A DNA stretch of 50,671 nucleotides from Rhodopseudomonas sp. (GTDB lineage Bacteria > Pseudomonadota > Alphaproteobacteria > Rhizobiales > Xanthobacteraceae), in the NCBI RefSeq assembly GCF_013377015.1, contig NZ_JACABA010000009.1:1-50671 (forward strand), in the 5' to 3' direction. The position numbers were made by a program, and so were the translations under genes. The notes beneath the pieces are model-generated. The model was not told the origin of the DNA. It saw only the letters and a list, made by a program, of their open reading frames with translations, and did no database searches. This document shows positions 33,155-41,025 of this stretch, in pieces. Each line of letters opens with the position of its first letter. The stretch's first letter is position 1.

Positions 33155-34504
33155 CTAGACGGCAATCGAATGCCGCACTGTGGAGCCGCGCAGATAAGTG
33201 TCGAACACCGACGCCACGATCCGGGACAGCCGAGTGCCGTCAGACGTCAGTGTCAACTTGCCGCCGGCGCGCTCAAGCAGACCGTCGCGCTGCAACTCGT
33301 CGAGCGCCTCCTGCTCGGAGGCGAACCAGTCGTCGGCGTAGCCGTAGGCCCGTCCGGCGGCCGCCAGATCGATCTTGCCGTCGCACATGATCCGCTCGAT
33401 CACATGGGCGCGCAGGTTGTCCTGGCCCTTCAGGGCGTGACCGCGGGCGATCGGCAGCTTGCCGGCGGCGACCGCGCGCGACCAGGCGCCGGTCTCGCTG
33501 ATGTTCTGGACGTAGCCGAAGGGAGTTCGGCCGATCGAGGTCGATCCGATTCCGATCAGGGTCTGCGCGGCGTCGCTGGTGTAGCCTTGGAAATTGCGGT
33601 GCAGTTCGCCGGTCGCCGCGGCGATCGCCAGCGAATCGCCGGGCAGCGCGAAATGGTCGAGCCCGATCCGGACATAGCCGCCCTTGACCAGCGCATCGGC
33701 CGCGGCGTCGGCCTGTTCGGCGCGCTGCTCGGGCTTCGGCAGCGATTCGTCCGGGATCATCCGCTGGTTCTTGGCGACCCAGGGCACATGGGCATAGCCG
33801 AATAGCGCGACGCGGTCCGGCCGCATCTCGACGCATTGCTCGACGGTACGGCGCAGATCCTCCGCGGTCTGGTAGGGCAGCCCGTAGATCAGATCGAAAT
33901 TGACGCGCTCGACGCCGACCGAGCGAAATCGCTTGAGCGCGCGCGCGACCATGTCGGGCGGTTGAATCCGGTTGATTGCGGCCTGCACCTTCGGATCGAA
34001 TTCCTGCACGCCGAAGCTGGCGCGAGTGAAGCCGAGCTCGCCGATCTTCTCGACCATTTCGTCGGACAGAGTGCGCGGATCGCTCTCGATAGCTAACTCG
34101 GCGCCCGGGATGAACTGGAAACGCTCATCGAGCAGCGCCATCACCGCGCCGAGATCGTCGGGCTCAAGCACCGTGGGCGTGCCGCCGCCAAAATGCAGGT
34201 GGCCGACCGGCATCCGGTCCGGCATCGCGTCGGCGATCAGGTCGATCTCGTCGATCAGGTGTTCGACATAGGTGGCCACCGGCGAATATTTCGAGGCCAG
34301 TTTCATGTTGCAGCCGCAGTACCAGCACATCTGTTTGCAGAACGGCACGTGCAGATACAGCGAGATCGGCTCGTCGGTGTCGAGCTGCGCCAGCCAGCCG
34401 CGATAAATCGATTCGGGAAAATCCGTCGCGAAATGTGGGGCGGTCGGGTAGCTGGTGTAGCGCGGCACCGAGCTCTTGGCATATTTGTCCAGGACTGACG
34501 ACAT
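33155..34504 (-). CDS. hemN: Oxygen-independent coproporphyrinogen III oxidase HemN
   Basis: The 449-residue protein is a radical-SAM enzyme with the cluster motif CxxxCxxC at C56, C60 and C63 (FCKQMCWYCGCN). HPQ-type family features such as YTSYPTAPHF at the start and FGGGTPT are present. It decarboxylates coproporphyrinogen III to protoporphyrinogen IX without oxygen, supplying haem and bacteriochlorophyll. The ATG at 34504 has an AAGGA ribosome site; a TTG five codons earlier is less likely. It follows bchJ by 27 bases and shares the bchE promoter. Confidence 0.95.
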   Translation of the reverse strand: MSSVLDKYAKSSVPRYTSYPTAPHFATDFPESIYRGWLAQLDTDEPISLYLHVPFCKQMCWYCGCNMKLASKYSPVATYVEHLIDEIDLIADAMPDRMPVGHLHFGGGTPTVLEPDDLGAVMALLDERFQFIPGAELAIESDPRTLSDEMVEKIGELGFTRASFGVQEFDPKVQAAINRIQPPDMVARALKRFRSVGVERVNFDLIYGLPYQTAEDLRRTVEQCVEMRPDRVALFGYAHVPWVAKNQRMIPDESLPKPEQRAEQADAAADALVKGGYVRIGLDHFALPGDSLAIAAATGELHRNFQGYTSDAAQTLIGIGSTSIGRTPFGYVQNISETGAWSRAVAAGKLPIARGHALKGQDNLRAHVIERIMCDGKIDLAAAGRAYGYADDWFASEQEALDELQRDGLLERAGGKLTLTSDGTRLSRIVASVFDTYLRGSTVRHSIAV

Positions 34505-34531
34505 CGGTTGGTCCTTCAAATCGCCCGCGGA

Positions 34532-35260
34532 TCAACGCGCGGAAAGGGTTTCTGAGTTGCCGGCGAGGTGATGCGACCGGCGTTTGGCATAGATATTGGC
34601 GGCGTCCGGGATCGATTTCCAGTCTGCGACGAACCGGCAGCAATCATCTCCACGGGCCCCGCAGGAGGTCTCGACCACCCGGGTGTTCGGCGACACCAGC
34701 ACCTGGAACAGCCGTTGAAACACGGCGGCGTGCCAGACGCAAACCTGGGAATCGGAATGCTCGCCGGCGCAGAGCGGATTCGCCGTGATCTCGAAAGTCA
34801 CGGATTTGCCGGTGCGGCCGGAAAACCGGCCCGAGCCGGCGAAGGTCCAGGCGTGGGCGCTGATCGCCGAGACCAGCATCCGCGCGGCGAGCGGCGCCGG
34901 CAGCAGCTTCAGCACGAACTGGGCGGGCTTCGGAATCCGGTTGGCCAGGATGTAGTCGGCGGTGCGCCGGCCGGCGTCGGCCAGGATTGCGGCGGATTGC
35001 TGCGGCGGCATCAATTTGCGCAAGGTCTGATGCAGCATGGCCACCGGCCGTTCGTCGACCATCGCGGTCGGCGGGTCGGTCAGCCAGTCGCGGGTGCCGG
35101 CTTCGGCGAAAATCGCGATCGCGGCCGGCTGAAGGCCGGCCGCGTCCAAGGCATTGATCAGTTGCGTGACGGCGTTGGGTCCGATCTTGGCCGTCGCCAC
35201 TTCGGACCCGATCGCCTGAACCCCGCCGCCGTCAATGGTGGGTGTGGGAACCTGCTTCAT
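34532..35260 (-). CDS. bchJ: BchJ, V4R-domain bacteriochlorophyll synthesis protein
   Basis: The 242-residue protein has an N-terminal helical region and a V4R (4-vinyl reductase) small-molecule-binding domain (about 125-215), with the cysteine pattern NPLCAG...CVWHAAVF...[14 protein letters not shown]. BchJ was first called 8-vinyl reductase, but its exact role in bacteriochlorophyll synthesis is debated; it may deliver or bind intermediates. It overlaps bchE by 29 bases and precedes hemN, so the three are co-transcribed. A GGTGGA ribosome site lies inside bchE. Confidence 0.9.
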   Translation of the reverse strand: MKQVPTPTIDGGGVQAIGSEVATAKIGPNAVTQLINALDAAGLQPAAIAIFAEAGTRDWLTDPPTAMVDERPVAMLHQTLRKLMPPQQSAAILADAGRRTADYILANRIPKPAQFVLKLLPAPLAARMLVSAISAHAWTFAGSGRFSGRTGKSVTFEITANPLCAGEHSDSQVCVWHAAVFQRLFQVLVSPNTRVVETSCGARGDDCCRFVADWKSIPDAANIYAKRRSHHLAGNSETLSAR

Positions 35261-36935
35261 TTGCCGTGTCCACCAAACGATTGCTTACCGTTTCCGCCAA
35301 CTTGTCCTTGACGTCTTCGCAGTTCGTTCCGATCGACATCTGTTCCGAGCCGCCACCGCAGGCCGAGACGATCGCCATCTGTGAGGCTGCCGATTTGCGC
35401 GAGCGGTCGGCGTTGGCTTCCCAATCGGCCATCTGCGCGTTGGCGATGGTGCGGGTCTTGTCGAAGTGGAAATCGACCTTCTTCTTCGACTGCGGTCCCC
35501 AATATCCGACCCGGCCGAGATCGTAGAATTTCCGCTCGAACCCGGATTTCAGGAACGCCTTCAGACATCCGAGCAGATAGCGCCGGCGACGGCCGGTGCC
35601 CGACCAGGGATAGGAGAAGAACGCCTTGTACATGTAGAACCGGCGATAATTGTTCATCACCCGGTCGAGCAATTCGCCGCGCTCCATCGCCGCCGGCTTG
35701 ATGATCGGGGTGACGAAATTGTACTTGTCGAAGTCGAACACCTCGACCTTGTCGCTCAATTCCTTGAATAGCGGGGTGAACGGCCACGGCGTGTACATCG
35801 ACCAATTCGCCAGGTCCGGCTTCCAGTCCATCGCCATGCGATAGGTTTCTTCCAGCGTCTCAGGGGTTTCGCTATCGAGACCGACGATGAACTGGGCTTC
35901 AACGACGATGCCGGCCTCGCGCAGCAACCGGATCGCCTTCTTGTTGTCGGCGATCTTGGTTTCCTTGTTGAACAAATCGAGCTTGAGCTGCGCCGCCGCT
36001 TCGGTGCCGAGCGAAACGTGCATCAGGCCGGCCTCATTGTAGAATTTCAGCAGCGCTTCGTCGCGCAGAATGTCGGTGACGCGGGTATTGATGCCCCACT
36101 GCACCTTCTTGTTGAGGCCGCGAGCGATCAGTTCCTCGCAGAACTGGATGAATTTCTTGCGGTTGATGGTGGGCTCTTCGTCGGCCAGAATGAAGAAGCC
36201 GACCTGGTAGTTTTCGACCAGATCCTGGATCTCGTCGACCACCTTCTTCGGATCGCGGACCCGATAATCACGCCAGAACTTCCACTGCGAGCAGAACGAA
36301 CAGGTGAACGGACAGCCGCGCGCCATGTTCGGAATCGCCACCCGGGTGTTCATCGGGATGTATTTGTACATATCCCACTTCAGGATGCTCCAGTCGGGCT
36401 TGATCCCGTCGAGATCCTTGACCGTGGCGGCGGCCTGGGTGGCGACGATCTGGCCGCCGTCAGCGGCGGTCTCGGTGAAGGCCAGGCCCTTGATGTCGTG
36501 GCGCTTGGCCGGCCATTGACCCTGCTCGATGGCGCGGAACAGTTCGACGATGATTTCTTCGCCTTCGCCGCGCACGATCACGTCGACCCAAGGCGCCTCG
36601 GTCAGCACCTGCTGATACATGAAGGTGGCATGCACGCCGCCGAGCACGGTGACGACACCCGGATTCAACTGCTTGGCGATCTGTAGCGTGCGTTCGGCCT
36701 TGTAGATCGACGGCGTGATCGAGGTGGTGCCGACCACGTCCGGTTTCAATTCGGTGAGAACCTCGGCGAGCTTTTCCTCGGAGAGATCTTCGGTCATCGC
36801 ATCGATGAAGTGAAGATCGGTGAAGCCGGCGCCCTTCAGCGCGCCCGCGAGATAGGCGGCCCAGGCCGGCGGCCAGTTGCCTGCGATTTCGGCGCCGCCG
36901 GAATGGTAATTCGGATGTATGAGAACGATGCGCAC
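35232..36935 (-). CDS. bchE: Anaerobic Mg-protoporphyrin IX monomethyl ester cyclase BchE
   Basis: From the GTG at 36935 the protein has 567 residues: a cobalamin-binding-like N-terminal domain (about 1-140) and a radical-SAM domain with C208, C212 and C215 ([10 protein letters not shown]). It closes the fifth ring of bacteriochlorophyll without oxygen. The GTG has a GGGAG ribosome site and gives the usual opening [14 protein letters not shown]. Earlier ATGs (36971, 36983) would lie at or above the transcription start predicted from the FixK box. It leads the bchE-bchJ-hemN operon. Confidence 0.95.
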   Translation of the reverse strand: MRIVLIHPNYHSGGAEIAGNWPPAWAAYLAGALKGAGFTDLHFIDAMTEDLSEEKLAEVLTELKPDVVGTTSITPSIYKAERTLQIAKQLNPGVVTVLGGVHATFMYQQVLTEAPWVDVIVRGEGEEIIVELFRAIEQGQWPAKRHDIKGLAFTETAADGGQIVATQAAATVKDLDGIKPDWSILKWDMYKYIPMNTRVAIPNMARGCPFTCSFCSQWKFWRDYRVRDPKKVVDEIQDLVENYQVGFFILADEEPTINRKKFIQFCEELIARGLNKKVQWGINTRVTDILRDEALLKFYNEAGLMHVSLGTEAAAQLKLDLFNKETKIADNKKAIRLLREAGIVVEAQFIVGLDSETPETLEETYRMAMDWKPDLANWSMYTPWPFTPLFKELSDKVEVFDFDKYNFVTPIIKPAAMERGELLDRVMNNYRRFYMYKAFFSYPWSGTGRRRRYLLGCLKAFLKSGFERKFYDLGRVGYWGPQSKKKVDFHFDKTRTIANAQMADWEANADRSRKSAASQMAIVSACGGGSEQMSIGTNCEDVKDKLAETVSNRLVDTANEAGSHTHH

Positions 36936-36989
36936 TGACTTTCTCCCACCAATGTCAAGAAACGATGACATATTGAACGTCAATCAATC

Positions 36990-37003
36990 TTGACGCAGAT
37001 CAA
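36990..37003. promoter_or_regulatory. FixK/FNR-type box upstream of bchE
   Basis: TTGAC-GCAG-ATCAA. If the site sits at -41.5, transcription starts near 36955, twenty bases before the GTG of bchE. This supports oxygen-limited activation of the operon. Confidence 0.7.
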
Positions 37004-37122
37004 ACGATTGGTGCATAGGTAGTCGGGGTACCCGTCAGCGGATCAGGCGATCGGGCTGTAATTGCAGCGACAAATGCGCAGCCGCGCGGGAGCGGCGACA
37101 GCGGCCCGTCGCGCGATGCCGT

Positions 37123-37545
37123 TCAAGATTCCGTGTTGAACTTGTCGCTGTGGCGGATGCCGTCGAGCGCGGCCACATTTAGGCAGTAGCGCTGATAGGA
37201 CGGCACCAGCGTGCCGGCGGCGATGTCGTCATCGCATTCGCGCTTGTGTTCGCAGATCGCGCAGGCGCGCCGCAGGTCGTTGAGCAGCATCGGCTCCTGT
37301 TCGGCAAGTGCGCGAATGCTGATTCGCAGCGCCTCGAGCAGACACGGCAGTTCCTTGGCGTTGCTGCCCTTGGTCGCTAAGGCGCGAATTTCGGCCGGCG
37401 ACAGTCCGAGGTCCTTGACCATGTTGGCCATCGCCCGGCCGAACGCTTCCAGCTCGCGCGGACTGGCTGTGATTTCTTCCCATTCCCTCACGACATCGTC
37501 GACGGCCTCGCTCACGGGCGTGGTCCGGTTATTGGGAGAAGTCAT
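37123..37545 (-). CDS. Cysteine-cluster protein (DUF6455-like)
   Basis: The 140-residue protein is helical, with a C-terminal cluster CAICEHKREC and a later YCLNVAALDGIR (about 97-131). This C-x2-C-x5-C ... YCxN arrangement resembles DUF6455 proteins and might bind a metal or Fe-S cluster. Function unknown. A GGAGG ribosome site fixes the ATG at 37545. Two FixK-type boxes lie 56-97 bases upstream, so it probably appears at low oxygen. Confidence 0.7.
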   Translation of the reverse strand: MTSPNNRTTPVSEAVDDVVREWEEITASPRELEAFGRAMANMVKDLGLSPAEIRALATKGSNAKELPCLLEALRISIRALAEQEPMLLNDLRRACAICEHKRECDDDIAAGTLVPSYQRYCLNVAALDGIRHSDKFNTES

Positions 37546-37600
37546 GAACGCCTCCAACGCAACTCTCTTTTTATTTAGTCACACATTATCAACGCCCCCA

Positions 37601-37614
37601 TTGCGCCAGATCAA
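37601..37614. promoter_or_regulatory. FixK-type box, proximal to the cysteine-cluster gene
   Basis: TTGCG-CCAG-ATCAA fits TTG(A/C)-N6-(T/G)CAA. Its centre is 62 bases before the ATG at 37545, the same spacing as at bchE (61). Confidence 0.6.
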
Positions 37615-37628
37615 AGCATGCGTCTCGG

Positions 37629-37642
37629 TTGCGATAGATCAA
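37629..37642. promoter_or_regulatory. FixK-type box, middle of the 37.6 kb intergenic region
   Basis: TTGCG-ATAG-ATCAA, 28 bases from the previous box and with the same unusual TTGCG half-site. It could assist either divergent gene. Confidence 0.5.
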
Positions 37643-37721
37643 AGACAATCGCGCCGGGCGGGCCGGAAGGCTGCGAACCGGCCGTTGGCGGTGTGGCCTT
37701 GCATCGGCCGCAGGAAGCGCT

Positions 37722-37735
37722 TTGATAGCAATCAA
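37722..37735. promoter_or_regulatory. FixK/FNR box upstream of the phosphoesterase-kinase operon
   Basis: TTGAT-AGCA-ATCAA, a perfect match. The centre is 50 bases before the GTG at 37779; with the box at -41.5 the leader would be about nine bases and keep only part of the GGGGAGG ribosome site. Confidence 0.7.
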
Positions 37736-37778
37736 CGGCCGATCTCAGGGGCCGAACAAGTGTGCGGGGAGGTAGGTT

Positions 37779-38519
37779 GTGCTGATTGCGCTTTTTGCTG
37801 ACATTCACGCGAACCAGCCGGCGTTCAGCGCTTGCCTGGCCAAGGCGCGCGAACAGGGGGCTCAACGCTTCGTGTTGCTCGGCGACTATGTCGGCTATGG
37901 CGCCGATCCGGACTGGGCCGTCACCACCGTCACCGATCTGGTGGCGCAGGGAGCCGTTGCGATTCTCGGCAACCACGATAGCGCGGTCGGAAACCCACGC
38001 GTCCAAATGAACGCGGAGGCCCAGGCGGCGATCGAATGGACCCGCGGCAAGCTTGGACCGGCGCAGCGGCAATTCCTGGCACAGTTGCCCGTCAGGGTGG
38101 AGGAAGACCGTCTGCTGTTCGTGCATTCGGAGGCGAGCAAGCCGGACAGCTGGATCTATGTGACCGACACCTCGGATGCGTCCCGCAGCATGATGGCGAC
38201 GTCCGCCCATGTGACGTTCTGCGGCCACGTTCACAAGCCGGCGCTGTATTCGCTGTCGGTCACCGGAAAGATGACGACCTTCGTGCCGACCTCCCACATT
38301 CCCGTGCATCTGCTGCCGGGCAGGCAATGGCTTGTGGTGCTGGGCGCGGTGGGGCAGCCGCGGGACGGCAACCCGGCCGCCGCCTATGCGTTGTTCGATA
38401 CCGAAAAGCGCGAGATCACCTATTGCCGTGCGGCCTACGACGTCGAGGAAGCCGCGCGCCGGATTCGAAAGAATGGACTGCCGATCTGGCTCGCCGAACG
38501 CCTGCTCGTGGGGAAGTAA
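37779..38519 (+). CDS. Calcineurin-like metallophosphoesterase
   Basis: The 246-residue protein has all metallophosphoesterase motifs: DIH (8-10), GDYVGYG (35-41), GNHD (64-67), a His around HSEA (117), and GHVH (about 149-152). Two metal ions bind here in this fold. Related proteins act as protein phosphatases or nucleotide phosphodiesterases. It starts at a GTG with a GGGGAGG ribosome site and is followed after three bases by a Ser/Thr kinase gene, so it may be the counter-acting phosphatase. FixK-controlled by position. Confidence 0.85.
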   Translation: MLIALFADIHANQPAFSACLAKAREQGAQRFVLLGDYVGYGADPDWAVTTVTDLVAQGAVAILGNHDSAVGNPRVQMNAEAQAAIEWTRGKLGPAQRQFLAQLPVRVEEDRLLFVHSEASKPDSWIYVTDTSDASRSMMATSAHVTFCGHVHKPALYSLSVTGKMTTFVPTSHIPVHLLPGRQWLVVLGAVGQPRDGNPAAAYALFDTEKREITYCRAAYDVEEAARRIRKNGLPIWLAERLLVGK

Positions 38520-38522
38520 GCG

Positions 38523-39983
38523 ATGACCCAGCCCTCGCTCGAACCGGGGTCGATGCTCGATGGATTTTTGATCGAGGATGCGATCCATCGCGGCGGCATG
38601 GCGACGCTGTTCAATGTCAGCCGCGCCGACAATCCAATGCCGATGGTGATGAAGATCCCCAGGATCGGCGAAGGCGAGGACCCGGCCGCGATCGTCAGCT
38701 TCGAAATGGAGCAGATGATCATGCCGCGCCTGACCGGCGTGCATGTCGCGACGTTCGTGGCCGCCGGGGATTTCGGCGCCGCGCAACCCTATATTGTGAT
38801 GGAGCGGATTGCCGGCGAGCCGCTGCTGGCACGGCTGCCCGAGCTGCCGATGCCCTACGGCGAAGCGGTGGCGATCGCCGAGAAGATCGCGGCGGCATTG
38901 GCGGACCTGCATCGCCAGCATGTGATTCATCACGACATCAAGCCGAGCAACATCATGTTCCGGCCGACCGGAGAGGCCGTCATTCTCGACATGGGTCTCG
39001 CCTGCAGCGATCAATTGCCGGACCTCATGCAGGAGGAATTTCGTCTCCCGTTCGGTACCGCGCCCTACATGGCGCCGGAACGCTTGCTCGGCGCGCGCGA
39101 TGATCCCAGGAGCGACCTGTTTGCGCTGGGGGTGCTGCTGTATTTCTTCACCACAGGGGTGCGACCGTTCGGCGAGACCGAGACGATGTACGGCATGCGC
39201 CGACGGTTATGGCGCGACCCGGTGCCGCCGCGAAAACTGAAGCCGGACTACCCGCCCTGGCTGCAGGAAATCGTGCTGCGCTGTCTTGAGATCGAACCGG
39301 CATGGCGCTATCCGACCGCCGAGCAGCTCAGCTTCGACCTCGCCCACCCGGCGCAGGTCAAGCTCACCACCAGGTCCGAACGGCTGAAGCGCGATCCGCT
39401 GACCACCGTGCTGCGCCGGCGCTTCAACAAGGATTTGACGAGGCCGCGTGGGAAGCCGACGCTCGCCGCGCATCTGGCATCGGCGCCGATCCTCGCGGTC
39501 GCGATCGACCTTTCGGAAGGCTCACCAGCGCTGAACGATGAATTGCGGACCACTGCCGGGCGAATCCTCGCGACGCTGCCATCAGCGCGACTGGCCTGTC
39601 TCAACGTGCTGAAACTCGGCCGCATCACCATCGACAAGACGCTCGACGAGCATGGCCACAACAAGCATGTCGATCGCCTGGTGGCGCTGCGGCACTGGGC
39701 CGAACCGCTGAAGCTTGAAGAACACCGCCTGACCGTGCATGTGCTGGAGGCGATCGACCCCGCCTCGGCGGTTCTCGAATTCGCCGAGGCCAGCCGGGTC
39801 AATCACATCCTGATCGGGGCGCGGCGAAATTCGGTGCTGCGCAAACTGCTGGGGAGCGTATCCGCCAAGGTCGCCGCCGAGGCGGCATGTACCGTCACGG
39901 TGGTCCGCTGCAACGCAGCCGCCGGGCAGATGCCAGCGGACATCGTTACTGAGGATGCGGACCAGCCGATTCACTCCGGCTGA
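38523..39983 (+). CDS. Ser/Thr protein kinase fused to a universal stress protein domain
   Basis: The 486-residue protein has a Hanks-type kinase domain (about 14-275): Lys in VMKIP (44), HHDIKPSN (D138, K140, N143), DMG instead of DFG (156-158) and APE (184-186). A basic linker (about 285-310) leads to a C-terminal USP domain (about 318-465) with the nucleotide-loop pattern GARRNS...LLGSVS. There is no membrane helix, so it is cytoplasmic. It forms an operon with the upstream phosphoesterase. A kinase that carries its own stress/ATP-sensing domain, made at low oxygen, is the inferred role. Confidence 0.85.
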   Translation: MTQPSLEPGSMLDGFLIEDAIHRGGMATLFNVSRADNPMPMVMKIPRIGEGEDPAAIVSFEMEQMIMPRLTGVHVATFVAAGDFGAAQPYIVMERIAGEPLLARLPELPMPYGEAVAIAEKIAAALADLHRQHVIHHDIKPSNIMFRPTGEAVILDMGLACSDQLPDLMQEEFRLPFGTAPYMAPERLLGARDDPRSDLFALGVLLYFFTTGVRPFGETETMYGMRRRLWRDPVPPRKLKPDYPPWLQEIVLRCLEIEPAWRYPTAEQLSFDLAHPAQVKLTTRSERLKRDPLTTVLRRRFNKDLTRPRGKPTLAAHLASAPILAVAIDLSEGSPALNDELRTTAGRILATLPSARLACLNVLKLGRITIDKTLDEHGHNKHVDRLVALRHWAEPLKLEEHRLTVHVLEAIDPASAVLEFAEASRVNHILIGARRNSVLRKLLGSVSAKVAAEAACTVTVVRCNAAAGQMPADIVTEDADQPIHSG

Positions 39984-39986
39984 GGG

Positions 39987-40637
39987 TCAGCAGATCATCA
40001 GACGGTCATCGACGGCTGTTACGCCGGGCGTTGACCACGCCGCGTTCTGGACGGCTCGGCGGACATCCCAGGTGTCAACGCTGCCTTCCAGAACCACGGT
40101 ATTTCCGTTCCGCACCGTCACGCGAATAGCTTTGGCTTCGATTTCAGCATGACGCTCGAGGGCCGACTCGATCTTCGCCCTAATGCACGAATGATCGCCG
40201 AAAGGATTGTTGATGACAATGTTGTTGGTGACGCCTTGCACCCCGGCCAGCTTGCGCACGTCGTCTTCCGCCGCGGTTCGCTCATAGTGCCAATCGACGG
40301 TCCCACTCAGCGTGATCCATCCATTCTCGACCTGGACTTCGACGGCGTTCGCCGGAACCAGAATGTTCCAGTCGAGAATGTCCGACGCCCGCTGCGCGAT
40401 CTGGTCGTCGGAGGCCCGTTCGAACGGATATCGCACTTGAATATTCTCGGAGATGCCGTGGACACCTTTGACGCGGCGCGTCGCCGCGATCGCCGCCAGT
40501 TTTTCCGCGTAGCTGATCACGTGTCCGGTCAGGATCACGACGTCGTCTTCGATCGCCACGTTGATGTGCCCGCTATTGAAGCTCGGGTCGAACTCGTACT
40601 CGTCAAGGATGTCTTGACGGAGCTGGGACTCAGACAT
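39987..40637 (-). CDS. Triple BON-domain protein
   Basis: The 216-residue protein has three BON domains (about 3-70, 78-145 and 150-215), each with the pattern of a charged helix, V.V..G.V.L.G.V and VxGV. No signal peptide precedes them when the start is the ATG at 40637 (GAGG ribosome site), so it is probably cytoplasmic, unlike OsmY. BON domains bind membranes or lipids; several rhizobial homologues are stress or low-oxygen induced. It is convergent with the kinase gene (three-base gap). Two FixK/FNR boxes lie upstream. Confidence 0.82.
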   Translation of the reverse strand: MSESQLRQDILDEYEFDPSFNSGHINVAIEDDVVILTGHVISYAEKLAAIAATRRVKGVHGISENIQVRYPFERASDDQIAQRASDILDWNILVPANAVEVQVENGWITLSGTVDWHYERTAAEDDVRKLAGVQGVTNNIVINNPFGDHSCIRAKIESALERHAEIEAKAIRVTVRNGNTVVLEGSVDTWDVRRAVQNAAWSTPGVTAVDDRLMIC

Positions 40638-40701
40638 GATTGGCCTCGGGAGTTCCGGCTTGCTAGCCAGCGGCATCTTCCGCCCCCGCGAGACAAACAC
40701 A

Positions 40702-40715
40702 TTGATCCGAATCAA
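40702..40715. promoter_or_regulatory. FixK/FNR box, proximal to the BON gene
   Basis: TTGAT-CCGA-ATCAA, a perfect match, 65-78 bases before the BON gene start. Confidence 0.75.
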
Positions 40716-40734
40716 CGGTCTTGCGGCGGTTCGC

Positions 40735-40748
40735 TTGATTCAAATCAA
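40735..40748. promoter_or_regulatory. FixK/FNR box, distal
   Basis: TTGAT-TCAA-ATCAA, a perfect match, 33 bases (about three helical turns) from the previous box and on the same face. It could assist the BON gene or, facing the other way, the phosphoketolase. Confidence 0.7.
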
Positions 40749-40798
40749 ACTCCAGGCTGCGTGCGCGCCTCACGGCCTACGCCTGTCGTTCGCTCGTC

Positions 40799-40812
40799 GT
40801 GATCGCGATCAA
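40799..40812. promoter_or_regulatory. Imperfect FixK/FNR box towards the phosphoketolase
   Basis: GTGAT-CGCG-ATCAA has one mismatch in the left half-site. It lies 213 bases before the phosphoketolase start. Confidence 0.4.
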
Positions 40813-40923
40813 GTTAATTGCTTACCGCTCGCGCAGGGTTAACGTGATGAATGAGGCCAGCCCGAACCAGCGAGTCGAAGCGGTCGCCTCGGTGCGGCCG
40901 GGCTCGCTCCATCTGCTTCGACG

Positions 40924-41025
40924 ATGATGAGCGATGCTTTGGCAAGCACACGGCTTGCCATGGGCCGGTCCCACTTGGAATTCAGACTTGAGATCAGATC
41001 CCATAATACGACTTGGAGCCTATAA
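40924..41025 (+). CDS. Possible 33-residue upstream reading frame coupled to the phosphoketolase gene
   Basis: An ATG at 40924 opens 33 codons that end in a TAA overlapping the phosphoketolase ATG (TAATG). No good ribosome site precedes it, and the peptide is not recognisable. It may be a leader for translational coupling or simply chance. Confidence 0.2.
   Translation: MMSDALASTRLAMGRSHLEFRLEIRSHNTTWSL
40940..40960. promoter_or_regulatory. Inverted repeat before the phosphoketolase gene
   Basis: Perfect eight-base arms TGGCAAGC (40940-40947) and GCTTGCCA (40953-40960) with a five-base centre, 65 bases before the ATG. Either an operator or a hairpin in the message leader. Confidence 0.5.

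Noticed and set aside
37072-37087. TGT...ACA pair before bchE as a PpsR site
   Set aside because: The gap is 10 bases, whereas PpsR sites have TGT-N12-ACA.
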